Of a DNA stretch of 64,000 nucleotides, positions 10,035-17,885 are shown piece after piece. The stretch comes from Novosphingobium flavum (GTDB taxonomy: Bacteria; Pseudomonadota; Alphaproteobacteria; Sphingomonadales; Sphingomonadaceae): NCBI RefSeq assembly GCF_014230315.1, contig NZ_JACLAW010000004.1, positions 1-64,000 on the forward strand. The letters run 5' to 3'. Below the pieces are notes generated by a model. The model had not been told where the DNA came from. It saw only the letters and a list, made by a program, of their open reading frames with translations, and did not search any database. The first letter of the stretch is position 1. The number at the start of each line of letters is the position of its first letter. Made by a program: the position numbers and the translations under genes.

Positions 10035-10849
10035 GATGCCGCCGGATAGCGCGCGATCATGTCATTTCCGGGTAGATAGGGCTCGCCCTGGAAATTGACC
10101 GCGTTCCCGAAGCGCGCTGCGCAGGTGGTGATGGTGCGGTCGCACCCTTCGCGCAGGATCACCCGGCTGCCGATCCCCGCACTGTCAAGCGGCGCCGAGA
10201 GCAGGAGCCGGCCATCCTCGATCCCGGCGATGGCCGACCTCTGCCCGCAATTGCTGCCGTCCAGCCAGCGCAGATCGCCCCCGGCCAGCAAGGCGATGTC
10301 GACGGCGGCCGCGATCTCGACCCAGTTGCCGTCGATGTCGGCCGAGACGATCCGGCCCGGATGGTCATGGGCCGCCGCCGAAAGGTTGCAGCGCGGTCCG
10401 CAGAACTCCGCCCGGCAGGTCGGTGATGTGCGCGGCACCGGATCGCGCCGCAATTCGGTCTTGCGCGATTCCAGCGCTGCCGAGAATGTTCCGCTGTCTT
10501 CGCTCACGGTGCCGATCGTGCCGCGGTACAGCACGAAACGGTCGGCCGGATCATTCCAGTCGACCAGCCCGATCACCACCCGCGCCCCGTCGAACCGGCC
10601 TGCGGCCAGATCGCGCGCATCGATCGAATCGTGCGCCAGCGCCCCTTCCACTTCGGCGCTGTCGGCGTCGAAATCGGCCGAGCGGCGGATTGCCGAAGGA
10701 ACCATGCCCGGCGCGGCGCGGTGCAGCACCCCATCGAACCAGAGGTCCCCGTCGTGAGTGGTGAAGCCCAGCGTCACGCCGTCGCGCCGGATGACCCGCC
10801 AGAACGTGGCGACCGTTTCCAGCTCCTGCGAAAACCAGACCCTGCTCAT
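10031..10849 (-). CDS. DUF2163/phage BR0599 family hub protein (GTA gp13 homologue)
   Basis: 272 residues. The N-terminal DUF2163 domain (VTLGFTTHDGDLWFDGV, residues about 20-160) is joined to a C-terminal phage BR0599 domain with the end motif FQGEPYLPGND. Seven cysteines sit in CRAEFCGPRCN, GSNCGQ, GCDRT and TTCAARFGN; homologous GTA hub proteins are reported to bind an iron-sulfur cluster, and these cysteines are the natural ligands, although that assignment is inference here. It forms part of the baseplate/hub below the tail tube. The ATG overlaps the gp12 stop by 4 bases. Confidence 0.88.
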   Translation of the reverse strand: MSRVWFSQELETVATFWRVIRRDGVTLGFTTHDGDLWFDGVLHRAAPGMVPSAIRRSADFDADSAEVEGALAHDSIDARDLAAGRFDGARVVIGLVDWNDPADRFVLYRGTIGTVSEDSGTFSAALESRKTELRRDPVPRTSPTCRAEFCGPRCNLSAAAHDHPGRIVSADIDGNWVEIAAAVDIALLAGGDLRWLDGSNCGQRSAIAGIEDGRLLLSAPLDSAGIGSRVILREGCDRTITTCAARFGNAVNFQGEPYLPGNDMIARYPAAS

Positions 10850-13188
10850 GCCGCCTCGCGGATTTCGACCACGGGCACGCTCGGCGCCTCGCCCGCGGCA
10901 AAGGTGGTGCCGGAAAGCTGGAGCTGGTCCTCGGCAAAGCGCACCGGTACGTCGAACCGGAAGCCCGCCCGCACGATCGCGCCTGCCGCCGGCGCGGCGG
11001 CAAAGGCCACCACGCCCAGCGGATCAAGCGACCATCCCGAGGTCATCACCGCCCCGTCCACGCTGATCCGCACCGACGCAGCCTCGGGGCGCGTGATCCG
11101 TCGCACCTGCGCCCCCTCGTCCTCGCCGTACCGCTTGACGAGGGGAAAGTGGGCGGCATGGCCATCGCCAGTGCCCAGCACTTGGTCAAGTGCGGTGGGC
11201 GTCCCGGTCATCGCGTTGGAACTGTGGTCGAGCGGATCGCGCAGGCGAAAGCCCCGCGCCGGCCCGCGCCGTGCCCGGAAGAAGGAGAGCAAAGTACCCA
11301 GCTCGCTTTCCGAGCGGACCCCCGGCCCCACGTCGAACTTCAGCCGCGCGTCGGACCACAGGCTGTTGCGCCGCTCGAAGCCAGAGGCGGTGACGGCGAT
11401 CGAGGTCGAGAACTCCGGCGCGACGGCGGCATCGCTGCCCAGCGCCAGGGGATAGGGAATATCGTCGAAGGACTGCATCTGGTCATCCTCGGCAGAAGGG
11501 GAGGGCAGGCGAACGAAGCCGTCGCGGCAGATCTGAGGCAGGGCCCAGACGAAAACCTCGTGGGCCGCGCGGGCCCGGGCCTCGTCGATCCCCGTATCGA
11601 TCCGGCGCCACAGCGGGCCGTCGTCGGCATTCAGGGTGAACCCGGCGAGGTAGTCCTGCGCCTCGGCAGGATAGCCCAGCCGCGCATCCACCACGCCGTA
11701 AGCCGCGCGCCGGGCCGCATCCTGCCCGCCGGTCAGCCAGTCATAGTCTTCCACCTGCAGCCGGTCGAAAGCGGGCGCGGCCCAGCCGGTCGGCAGGTTG
11801 GCGCGGCGCGCCTCGGGCATGGCCGGGTCGAGCACGGTCGGCAGGAAGGTCAGCAGGAGCACCTCGGCCGAAGCCGGCGCCGCCGCCTCGCGCACCGCAT
11901 CCACCACGCCGGCGGTCGATGCCGCCAGCAACGCGCCCGCCGAATCCAGCAGGGTCTTCTCCGCCGCGCCCAGCTGCGCGCCCATGTCCGCGATCACCGG
12001 CGGATCGCCGCCGAAGGCTGCCCGCGCCGCATCGTCATAAAGGTGGATCCTGCGTCCGGCATCCATCCACCACCACGGCTCGCCCACCTGGAAGCGCACC
12101 GCCACATCCGCCTCGGCCATCATCGCGGCAAAGTCCGTCGCGGCGCCCCGCAGCCATGCCATTGCCTCGTCATGAGCGGGCGAGAGTAGGGCCGACGGCG
12201 GCGACCATCCGGTCCGTGCCGCCGTGCCATCGCTCGCGCGCTGCTGCCAGTCGTCCGGACAGTGCTGGGCCAGCACCTCGTAGGAGAGCGAGAAGATCGG
12301 CGAAAAGTCCCGCGCCTTCGCTTCGGCCAGGAAATTCTCGTGCCAGGCCCGCGCCGGGGCGCAGATCGGGGCCGAGCCTTCCTCCACCAGAAAGGTGCCA
12401 TCCGCCGGCACCAGCCGGAAGAAGTGGCTCATCCCCACATAGTGCAACAGGCTGCCGCGATAGCCGAGCTGGTCGACATTGCGCAGGAGCCGCGCCGGGG
12501 CCTGGTTGCAGCAATCGTCATAGGCCGTCGCGCAGGCGATTCCATGCGGCGGCACGATCACGTCGCCGATCTCCAGCATGGCCCGCTCCCCGTCGCAACG
12601 GATCGCGCTCAGCTCGGCCCAGCCTTCGGGCGGTACGGCAAAGGGGTTCGTTCCCCCGGGCACGAAGCCCGGCGCCACCAGCGAGATGAACATCCGGTCG
12701 ATGTCGGCCGGGTGAACCGGGTCGGCATCGTCCGGCAGCACGAAACCCCCGTCCAGCGCCGAGAACGGGATCACGATCTCGGCATCCGTGGGCGAGCCGG
12801 ACACGGCATAGTTCCACAGCCGCACGTACCAGGTCCGCGCCGCCCCGCTGGCATCGCGCCCCTCGATGGTCAGGGTCGGGCCATTCACCTCGTCGAGCGC
12901 GATCAGCCCGCCCGATCGCCAGCGAAACGACAGCGCCGTGCGCGAATAGTCCCGGTCGGTGCAATAGGCGAGCAGCGGATGGTCGAACCGGTCGACGCTG
13001 TCCCAGATCAGCCCGGCCAGGTCGCCGGTCTGCATGAACCGCACGTCGACGCGCAGCGCCGCCGGGCCGGTCGAGACGACCGATGCCATCATCGGCCGGG
13101 GAAAGTTGACCGTCCAGTAACGCGGGTCGAACCGCTGGATCCAGTCGCTATGCTGCCCGTCGCGGGCATGGGTCAGCCAGAAGGCCAT
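10846..13188 (-). CDS. DUF2460 tail protein (GTA gp12 homologue) with a 570-residue N-terminal extension
   Basis: 780 residues. Residues 571-780 are a complete DUF2460/TIGR02217 domain (MQSFDDIPYP to VPVVEIREAA), 210 residues, the whole length of RcGTA gp12, the distal tail protein. Residues 1-570 are extra. The first 220 look beta-rich, and about 240-560 contain motifs reminiscent of a glycoside-hydrolase-like TIM barrel (HYVGMSHFF, FSPIFSLSYE, RFQVGEPWWWMD, LQVEDYDWLTGG, DYLAGFTLNADD). An in-frame ATG at 11478, preceded by a GAGG-like ribosome site, could make the short gp12 separately. The gene overlaps gp13 by 4 bases. Base composition matches its neighbours, so the fusion is not a recent foreign insert. 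The domain call for the N-terminus is inference. Confidence 0.82.
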   Translation of the reverse strand: MAFWLTHARDGQHSDWIQRFDPRYWTVNFPRPMMASVVSTGPAALRVDVRFMQTGDLAGLIWDSVDRFDHPLLAYCTDRDYSRTALSFRWRSGGLIALDEVNGPTLTIEGRDASGAARTWYVRLWNYAVSGSPTDAEIVIPFSALDGGFVLPDDADPVHPADIDRMFISLVAPGFVPGGTNPFAVPPEGWAELSAIRCDGERAMLEIGDVIVPPHGIACATAYDDCCNQAPARLLRNVDQLGYRGSLLHYVGMSHFFRLVPADGTFLVEEGSAPICAPARAWHENFLAEAKARDFSPIFSLSYEVLAQHCPDDWQQRASDGTAARTGWSPPSALLSPAHDEAMAWLRGAATDFAAMMAEADVAVRFQVGEPWWWMDAGRRIHLYDDAARAAFGGDPPVIADMGAQLGAAEKTLLDSAGALLAASTAGVVDAVREAAAPASAEVLLLTFLPTVLDPAMPEARRANLPTGWAAPAFDRLQVEDYDWLTGGQDAARRAAYGVVDARLGYPAEAQDYLAGFTLNADDGPLWRRIDTGIDEARARAAHEVFVWALPQICRDGFVRLPSPSAEDDQMQSFDDIPYPLALGSDAAVAPEFSTSIAVTASGFERRNSLWSDARLKFDVGPGVRSESELGTLLSFFRARRGPARGFRLRDPLDHSSNAMTGTPTALDQVLGTGDGHAAHFPLVKRYGEDEGAQVRRITRPEAASVRISVDGAVMTSGWSLDPLGVVAFAAAPAAGAIVRAGFRFDVPVRFAEDQLQLSGTTFAAGEAPSVPVVEIREAA

Positions 13189-13201
13189 GGTTCGCTTGTC
13201 C

Positions 13202-13771
13202 TCAATAGTCGCGCAAGGCGCGCTTCACCGCGCTCGCCACCTGCCGGCTCGAGCGTTGCAGGGCCTGCGGGCCGCTCGCGCTCCCGCTGCCGTTCACCGT
13301 GATCGCCACGCGCACGTCGCGGCTCGTCCCTCCGGGCGTTCCGGTCTCGATTCGCCCGGCACTGGTCGGCACGAACAGCTCCGGTCCGCGCTCGCCCACG
13401 ACATAGCCCCGGCCCGGGGAAACCGGCCCGCCCGTGGCCCGTCCCGGCAGGCCGAGCACGGCCCCGAGCAGGCTGGTGCCGAGGCTCAGCAGCCCGCCGC
13501 CTCCGCTAGAGGAGGTTCCGCCCAGCGCGCCCTTGAGTGCCTGCGCCGCGATCGAATCGATCACATTGAGCGCCGTCTTGCCAAGGTCCTCGAAACTCAG
13601 GCTGCCCTTGCGCACTGCGCTCACCAGCCCGCGTTCCAGGACGGTGCCGGCGCGGGAAAATCCGTCGACCAGCGTGCCGTCGAAGGTGCTGCGCATGGCC
13701 GCGATGTCCTGCGCAAAGCCCTGTGTGCTGGCCCGGACATCGACCATCAGGGTGTCGACCGTATCAGTCAT
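13202..13771 (-). CDS. Phage tail tape-measure protein (GTA gp11 homologue)
   Basis: 189 residues. It begins with the MVDVRASTQGFAQDIAAMRSTFDGTL pattern of lambda-type tape measures, has a central hydrophobic stretch (LLSLGTSLLGAVLGLPG) and a C-terminal segment GYVVGERGPELFVPTSAG typical of this family. It sets tail length and is used in assembly with the two chaperones encoded just upstream. The protein is short (RcGTA gp11 is about 220 residues), implying a short tail. Its start overlaps the end of gp10.1 by 8 bases. Confidence 0.88.
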   Translation of the reverse strand: MTDTVDTLMVDVRASTQGFAQDIAAMRSTFDGTLVDGFSRAGTVLERGLVSAVRKGSLSFEDLGKTALNVIDSIAAQALKGALGGTSSSGGGGLLSLGTSLLGAVLGLPGRATGGPVSPGRGYVVGERGPELFVPTSAGRIETGTPGGTSRDVRVAITVNGSGSASGPQALQRSSRQVASAVKRALRDY

Positions 13772-13961
13772 TGTCTTGCTCCATCAGCCGGGCAATCTCG
13801 GCGCGGCTCACGCCCGTGCCTGCTTCGGCCTGCGCGAGGGGGGAAAGGATCGCCGCCAGTTCCGCCGGGGTTGCCGCCCAGAATTCGTGCGGCCGCCAGC
13901 CCAGTGCGCGCCCGGCAAGGCCCGCCAGACGCCCGGCGCCGGGCGCGAACCGCTCGCTCAT
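13764..13961 (-). CDS. Phage tail assembly chaperone-like small protein (GTA gp10.1)
   Basis: 65 residues. The GWRPHEFWAATPAELAAIL core is the signature of the rcc01693-type GTA/phage protein that sits between gp10 and the tape measure, equivalent to the second tail-assembly chaperone. The ATG at 13961 lies in a 4-base ATGA overlap with the gp10 stop; the longer frame reading back to 14348 is only the shadow of gp10 and gp9. It ends 8 bases inside gp11. Small size is normal for this family. Confidence 0.85.
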   Translation of the reverse strand: MSERFAPGAGRLAGLAGRALGWRPHEFWAATPAELAAILSPLAQAEAGTGVSRAEIARLMEQDND

Positions 13962-14278
13962 TCGGTGCCCTGCAGGATCTGCGCGAGCAGCACGCGCAGC
14001 GGCCTCGCCGCCCCGGCAAGCCCGGCGGCGATCACCGCCTCGCCCACTGCCTCGCGCCCGATGCTCGCGCGGTCGGCAAGGCAATGCCAGAACAGCGCGG
14101 CCAGCTCGGACAGCCTGAGCTGGCCCGCGCCCGCCCGCTCGACGAGGGCGAACAGCGGCCCCATTTCCTCTTCCGCGCCAACTAGCGCGGAAAAGGTCGG
14201 GCGCAGCAGGCGCGGAATCCCGCTCACCACCAGCACGGCCTCGCCCCGCTCGGGATTGGCGATCCCCGCTGCGCTCAC
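13958..14278 (-). CDS. Tail assembly chaperone (GTA gp10 homologue)
   Basis: 106 residues, GTA-gp10 (Phage_TAC_11) family. It starts with a small beta domain (ANPERGEAVLVVSGIPRLL) and continues with helices ending in VLLAQILQGTE. In phages these chaperones coat the tape measure before tube polymerisation. The start ATG overlaps the end of gp9 by 4 bases, and the stop overlaps gp10.1 by 4 bases, so gp9-gp10-gp10.1-gp11 are translated as a coupled block. Confidence 0.86.
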   Translation of the reverse strand: MSAAGIANPERGEAVLVVSGIPRLLRPTFSALVGAEEEMGPLFALVERAGAGQLRLSELAALFWHCLADRASIGREAVGEAVIAAGLAGAARPLRVLLAQILQGTE

Positions 14279-14682
14279 GCCGGCACCACTGCGCCGGAGC
14301 TTTCCAGCGCCAGCGTGTAATTGCGCTCACCGTTGAAATCGCCGGCATATTCCAGCTTCTGGACGAGGAACTTGCCGCGCATCCGCGCGCCGTCCTCGAA
14401 GCTCAGCTCATAGTCGGCCAGCGAGCCCGACAGGGCCACGTCGCGGATCTGGTTCTCGGCCGCGCTGCCGAGGAAGATCCCCGCCGCGCTGACCGAAACC
14501 TGGCGAACGCCCGCGCCCGAAAGCAGCTCGCGCCAGCCGCCGCTGTCCTTGCTGGTTACGACCACCGTGTCACCGGTGATCGACATCTGGGTGGTCCGCA
14601 GCCCGGCCACGGTCTGGTAGGCCGGGGTCGCGGCCCCGTCGGAAATCTTGAGCAGGAATGCGGCACCTTTCTGTGCGGCCAT
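14275..14682 (-). CDS. Major tail tube protein, TP901-1 family (GTA gp9 homologue)
   Basis: 135 residues. MAAQKGAAFLLKI, VAGLRTTQMSITGDTVVVTSKDSGGWRELL and the C-terminal FNGERNYTLALESSG are the diagnostic segments of TP901-1/GTA gp9 tail tube proteins, which stack as hexameric rings. The ATG at 14682 follows a GGAG ribosome site; the upstream open frame to 14955 is a shadow of gp8. Length agrees with the family. It is 41 bases downstream of gp8. Confidence 0.9.
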   Translation of the reverse strand: MAAQKGAAFLLKISDGAATPAYQTVAGLRTTQMSITGDTVVVTSKDSGGWRELLSGAGVRQVSVSAAGIFLGSAAENQIRDVALSGSLADYELSFEDGARMRGKFLVQKLEYAGDFNGERNYTLALESSGAVVPA

Positions 14683-14723
14683 GGGGCTTCTCCGTCTGTA
14701 AGGGGTGTCGGGGCACTGGCCGG

Positions 14724-15113
14724 TCAGGCGGCCAGCAGCCGGAAACGGTATTCGAGCAGGACCGAGCGGACATTGCCGGCCCGCTGCTCGGAACGGGCGC
14801 GCAGGAACTGGGCATTGACCACGGCAAAGCCCGGCTGATCGCGCGGCAAGGCGGCAATCCGCGCCTCGAGTCCGCGGACCAGCTCGGCGGCGGTGTCGGG
14901 CCGGTCTCCCCGGCAATGCAGTTCCAGCGCGATCCGCACCTCGCGGCCCGGGCAATCCTTCACGCTCCAGTCAGCGCTCGCGCTGGTGGCGATGGCCAGC
15001 CACGGGATCGCGGCGCTGGCCGGGGCTTCTTCGGTCACCGAATTGATCGCGGCGGCGAGCACAGGGTCCGCAGCCAGCCAGCCGATCAGGGCCGTGCGCA
15101 AGGCAATTTCCAT
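14724..15113 (-). CDS. DUF3168 tail completion protein (GTA gp8 homologue)
   Basis: 129 residues with the DUF3168 signature: an N-terminal helix LRTALIGWLAADPVLAAAI, then IPWLAIATSASADW and the C-terminal VLLEYRFRLLAA. GTA gp8 is the tail terminator/completion protein joining tail tube to head. An AAGGAT ribosome site precedes the ATG at 15113, six bases after the upstream small gene. Normal length. Confidence 0.88.
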   Translation of the reverse strand: MEIALRTALIGWLAADPVLAAAINSVTEEAPASAAIPWLAIATSASADWSVKDCPGREVRIALELHCRGDRPDTAAELVRGLEARIAALPRDQPGFAVVNAQFLRARSEQRAGNVRSVLLEYRFRLLAA

Positions 15114-15119
15114 CGGAAC

Positions 15120-15290
15120 CTATCCTTTCGTGAATGCGGGCCAGAGCAGGTCGGCGCGGCGCCAGACCCGGTCGGGCGTCGCCCTGGCCAAGGCCCGCGT
15201 CTCGGCTTGGGCCACGGAGACAGTCTCGGCCCGGCGCTGCAGGCTGGCGGCAAGGGCGGTGAAATCGGTGGTTGCGGCCAGCGCGCTCAC
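15120..15290 (-). CDS. Short head-closure/adaptor-like protein (position of GTA gp7)
   Basis: 56 residues from a GTG at 15290 that forms a GTGA overlap with the gp6 stop, the coupling pattern seen elsewhere in this cluster; ATG codons at 15320 and 15311 inside gp6 are alternatives. By position it replaces RcGTA gp7 (head closure, about 110 residues). Visible features are only an Ala-rich helix, an LQRRAETVSVAQAETRALA helix and a C-terminal VWRRADLLWPAF motif. The protein seems too short to hold the whole SPP1 gp16-like fold, so either the fold is minimal in this lineage or the function is carried elsewhere. Identity rests on synteny. Confidence 0.6.
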   Translation of the reverse strand: MSALAATTDFTALAASLQRRAETVSVAQAETRALARATPDRVWRRADLLWPAFTKG

Positions 15291-15835
15291 AGCAGGCGCG
15301 GCCCGCGCCATGGCCGCCACAGGGCAGCCACGGCGGCCGGCGGAACCGGGCCCTTGTCGCCCGCCTCGCGCTGGCGATACTGATGGGCGGCAAGCCGCAC
15401 GATGCCGTGGCGCAGCCCGTCGGGCAGGCCGCTCCAGTCGGTCGCGAGGCCAGCGCTGAAACGCACCGCGATCCGGCTGGCAAGGCCAGGGTCGAGCATG
15501 CGCAGCCAGCCGGTGCCGTCGGCGCGGAAATCCAGCGCATAGGCCGCCGGTGTCAGCGCCAGCCGGGTGCCGTCATTCGCCAGCCCTTCCACCGAAGTGA
15601 TCGAAAGCACCGGGCGCACGTCCAGCTTCTGCCATTCGCTGCTGACCGCGATCACGTCCTCGCATTCCGCCACGAGCGGCATCTGCCCGGTGAAGGCTTC
15701 GCAGGTTTCCAGCGCGGCTCTCAGCTGGGCGGTAAGGGTGGCGTCCTCGCCACTGGTATTGATGCCGAGCCAGTCCTTGAGCTCGGCCAGCGCGGCCGGC
15801 GAGAGGGGCGCGGCTGCGACGATTGCCCGCTTCAT
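15287..15835 (-). CDS. Head-tail connector protein (GTA gp6 homologue)
   Basis: 182 residues. MKRAIVAAAPLSPAALAELKDWLGI, then LRAALETCEAFTGQMPL and GLPDGLRHGIVRLAAHQY match the gp6/HK97 gp6-like adaptor that sits under the portal. The ATG at 15835 is chosen because GGAG lies six bases upstream; ATG 15847 and GTG 15856 are in-frame alternatives. It comes 136 bases after the capsid gene, the largest gap in the cluster, which holds a strong hairpin (15860-15918). The GTG of the next gene overlaps its stop. Confidence 0.86.
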   Translation of the reverse strand: MKRAIVAAAPLSPAALAELKDWLGINTSGEDATLTAQLRAALETCEAFTGQMPLVAECEDVIAVSSEWQKLDVRPVLSITSVEGLANDGTRLALTPAAYALDFRADGTGWLRMLDPGLASRIAVRFSAGLATDWSGLPDGLRHGIVRLAAHQYRQREAGDKGPVPPAAVAALWRPWRGPRLL

Positions 15836-15859
15836 GGCGGTCTCCATGTCTGTCACGAA

Positions 15860-15918
15860 AAAGAACGAAGGCGCCCGCGCCGGACGGGAAAGGGGGAAAA
15901 TCCGCCCGGCGCGGGCGC
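15860..15918 (-). terminator. Intrinsic-terminator-like hairpin inside the GTA cluster, after the capsid gene
   Basis: A 13-bp perfect stem (CCGGCGCGGGCGC at 15906-15918 with its complement at 15871-15883, 22-base loop) is followed on the minus strand by CTTCGTTCTTTTTC. It lies between the capsid stop (15972) and the gp6 start (15835). Two direct repeats of CCCTCAGGGGAG (15931-15942 and 15957-15968) precede it. It would reduce transcription of genes downstream of the capsid. Confidence 0.7.
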
Positions 15919-15971
15919 AGGTGACCCGCGCCCTCAGGGGAGGGAAATGCGCGGGGCCCTCAGGGGAGCCG

Positions 15972-17102
15972 TCAGGTCGAGATCTTGAGCAGCTTGATCG
16001 CCTCGCTATCCAGCACCTGCCCGCCCACGCGCTTGGTCGCGTAGAAGTTCACGAACGGCTTGTTGGTGTAGGGATCGCGCAGGATCTTGGTCGCCGAGCG
16101 CTCGGCGATCAGGTAGCCGTTCCTGAAGTTGCCGAAGGCGATCGGAAAGTTGCCGGCGGCCACGTCGGGCATGTCCTCGGCCTCGATCACCGGATAGCCC
16201 AGCAGGCGGGCCGGCGCGCCTTCCATCAGGCCCGGCTGCCACAGGAACGAGCCGTCGGCGGCCTTGAGCTTGCGCACGGCGGCCAGCGTCGCGGTGTTCA
16301 TCACGAAGACCGCGCCCTGCCGGTGCGCCGACTTGAGCGAGTGGACGAGGTCGATCAGCTTGAGTTCCGGCGAGGTGTCGAAACCGGTGGCATTGCCCGA
16401 GGCGACGAACTGCAGCGTACCGAAGGCGCGGGCGGCGTCGGCGGCATTGCTGGTCGGGGCCACAAGGAAGCCCTTGGGCTGGTTGGTGCCGCTGCCGCCC
16501 ACGAAGGCCGCGGCCTCGGCCCGCGCGAACTCCGCGCCGATTTCCGAGGCGAGCCAGGTCTCGACGTCGAACATGGCATCGTCGAGCATGGCCTGGCTGG
16601 CCGAGGGATTGGCATAGAGCTCGCCCGAGGGCGGGGCGATCTCGGCGAACTTGGGCGCGGTGGTTTCCGGGCGCGCCGAGGTTTCGCTGACCCAGCCCGA
16701 GGCGCTGCCCGAGGTCATGATCAGCTTGCGATAGCCGGCGGTGCCGACCTGGACGACCTGCGCGATCTGGCGGATCGGGCTGATCTTGCGCAGCACGGCG
16801 GCGATCTTCTCGTCGATCTCGCGCGGCACGGCATAGCCGCCGTCGGCCGCCACCGCGCCCGAGAGGGACTTCAGCTCGGCCTCGCGGCCCTGGCGCAGAA
16901 AGCCGTCGACGAAGCTTTTGACCTCGATGCCGCCTGCCGCGCCGCCCAGCGCCGGACGCCCGCCGCGCGGGGTCCTCTCGAGCCGCGACTTCACTTCCGC
17001 GATATCCGAACGCAGCGCCTCCAGCGCGCCCTCGGCCGCATCCTGGCGGGCAACGATGTCGAACGAGGCGTCGAGCGCTTCAGCGGAGTTTTCGATATCC
17101 AT
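15972..17102 (-). CDS. Major capsid protein, HK97 fold (GTA gp5 homologue)
   Basis: 376 residues. An N-terminal helical scaffold-like region (to about 75, LRSDIAEVKSRLERTPRGG) is followed by the HK97-fold domain with AADGGYAVPREI, RQIAQVVQVGT, WVSETSARPET and the C-terminal DPYTNKPFVNFYATKRVGG. The N-terminal arm is expected to be cut by the gp4 protease. The ATG at 17102 is preferred over a GTG at 17114; an AAAGG ribosome site lies upstream. It is 74 bases after gp4 and is followed by a terminator-like hairpin, which should raise capsid expression over the downstream tail genes. Confidence 0.93.
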   Translation of the reverse strand: MDIENSAEALDASFDIVARQDAAEGALEALRSDIAEVKSRLERTPRGGRPALGGAAGGIEVKSFVDGFLRQGREAELKSLSGAVAADGGYAVPREIDEKIAAVLRKISPIRQIAQVVQVGTAGYRKLIMTSGSASGWVSETSARPETTAPKFAEIAPPSGELYANPSASQAMLDDAMFDVETWLASEIGAEFARAEAAAFVGGSGTNQPKGFLVAPTSNAADAARAFGTLQFVASGNATGFDTSPELKLIDLVHSLKSAHRQGAVFVMNTATLAAVRKLKAADGSFLWQPGLMEGAPARLLGYPVIEAEDMPDVAAGNFPIAFGNFRNGYLIAERSATKILRDPYTNKPFVNFYATKRVGGQVLDSEAIKLLKIST

Positions 17103-17175
17103 GAGGCAGTTCACCTTTCACACACATTGGGGCCGCCCCGCGGGCGACCGGTCTTCGAAGGGGAAGAAGGAAAAT

Positions 17176-17580
17176 TCAGGAAACGAGGTGGACCCGCGCC
17201 GCGTCCTGCATCGGATGGGTCACCAGACTCACCTCGAAGAGGTCGATGTCGGTCAGCTCGCGCCCGGTCTGGTCGCGGCGAAACTGGCGTGCGGTGTATC
17301 CGAATGAGAGCCCGGTCACCGTGCCGCGCCTCAGCGCCGCCGCGGCCCCGCCCTCGGGGTTGTCGATCGCAGCCACGACGCGCAGCCCGCGCGCATCCTC
17401 GCCCACGGTCTCGACCCAGCCGATCCGCTGGTCGGGCCGGTGCTGCCAGTAGAGCGGCAGCGGCTGGCGCCGCTCGGCCAGCGTCCGGGCAAAGGCCCCG
17501 GGCCGGATCACGTCGCGCCCGCTGTCGCGCTTGTCGAACAGGGCGGCATAGCCCGCAAAACGCAGCGGCCCATCGCTCAC
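17176..17580 (-). CDS. HK97-family prohead protease (GTA gp4 homologue)
   Basis: 134 residues. The segment FAGYAALFDKRDSGRDVIRPGAF, the catalytic His in YWQHRPDQ and the catalytic Ser in GLSFGYTARQ identify the family. It matures the capsid by removing the N-terminal arm. The start is GTG at 17580 in a GTGA overlap with the preceding small membrane-protein gene. The length is short but usual for GTA proteases. Confidence 0.91.
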   Translation of the reverse strand: MSDGPLRFAGYAALFDKRDSGRDVIRPGAFARTLAERRQPLPLYWQHRPDQRIGWVETVGEDARGLRVVAAIDNPEGGAAAALRRGTVTGLSFGYTARQFRRDQTGRELTDIDLFEVSLVTHPMQDAARVHLVS

Positions 17581-17885
17581 CGCAGCAGCCCGATCTGGCC
17601 GAGCCGCACCGCGATGCCCACCAGCAGCAGCGCCGCCGCGCCGGTCACCACCCAGCCGACCATGGCCCGCCAGGCATCGCGCTTGGCATCGCGCCAGGCC
17701 GCGAGCAGCTGGCGCAGCTCGGAAAGGTCCTCGTGCGCCTCGGCATCGGCCAGGCCCATCCGGCTGAGAACCCGCTCGGCGCCCACTTCGCTCGCTTCCT
17801 CGACGATCGCGCGCAGGGTCACCAGATCAGCGCCCGCGCTGGTGGCCTGGGCGATCAGCCCGGCCAGCATGTCCTGTCTGTTCAT
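17577..17885 (-). CDS. DUF6127-like small membrane protein of the GTA cluster
   Basis: 102 residues: a helical, charged N-terminal part (MNRQDMLAGL, LRAIVEEASEVGAERVLSRMGL, LRQLLAAWRDAKRDAWRAM) and one C-terminal transmembrane helix (VVTGAAALLLVGIAVRLG). It resembles the DUF6127 proteins found between portal and protease in sphingomonad GTA clusters, the place of the unassigned orfg3.5 in RcGTA. It starts in a one-base overlap (TAATG) with the portal stop and its stop overlaps the protease GTG by 4 bases. A possible role is anchoring prohead assembly at the membrane, but this is speculation. Confidence 0.8.
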   Translation of the reverse strand: MNRQDMLAGLIAQATSAGADLVTLRAIVEEASEVGAERVLSRMGLADAEAHEDLSELRQLLAAWRDAKRDAWRAMVGWVVTGAAALLLVGIAVRLGQIGLLR

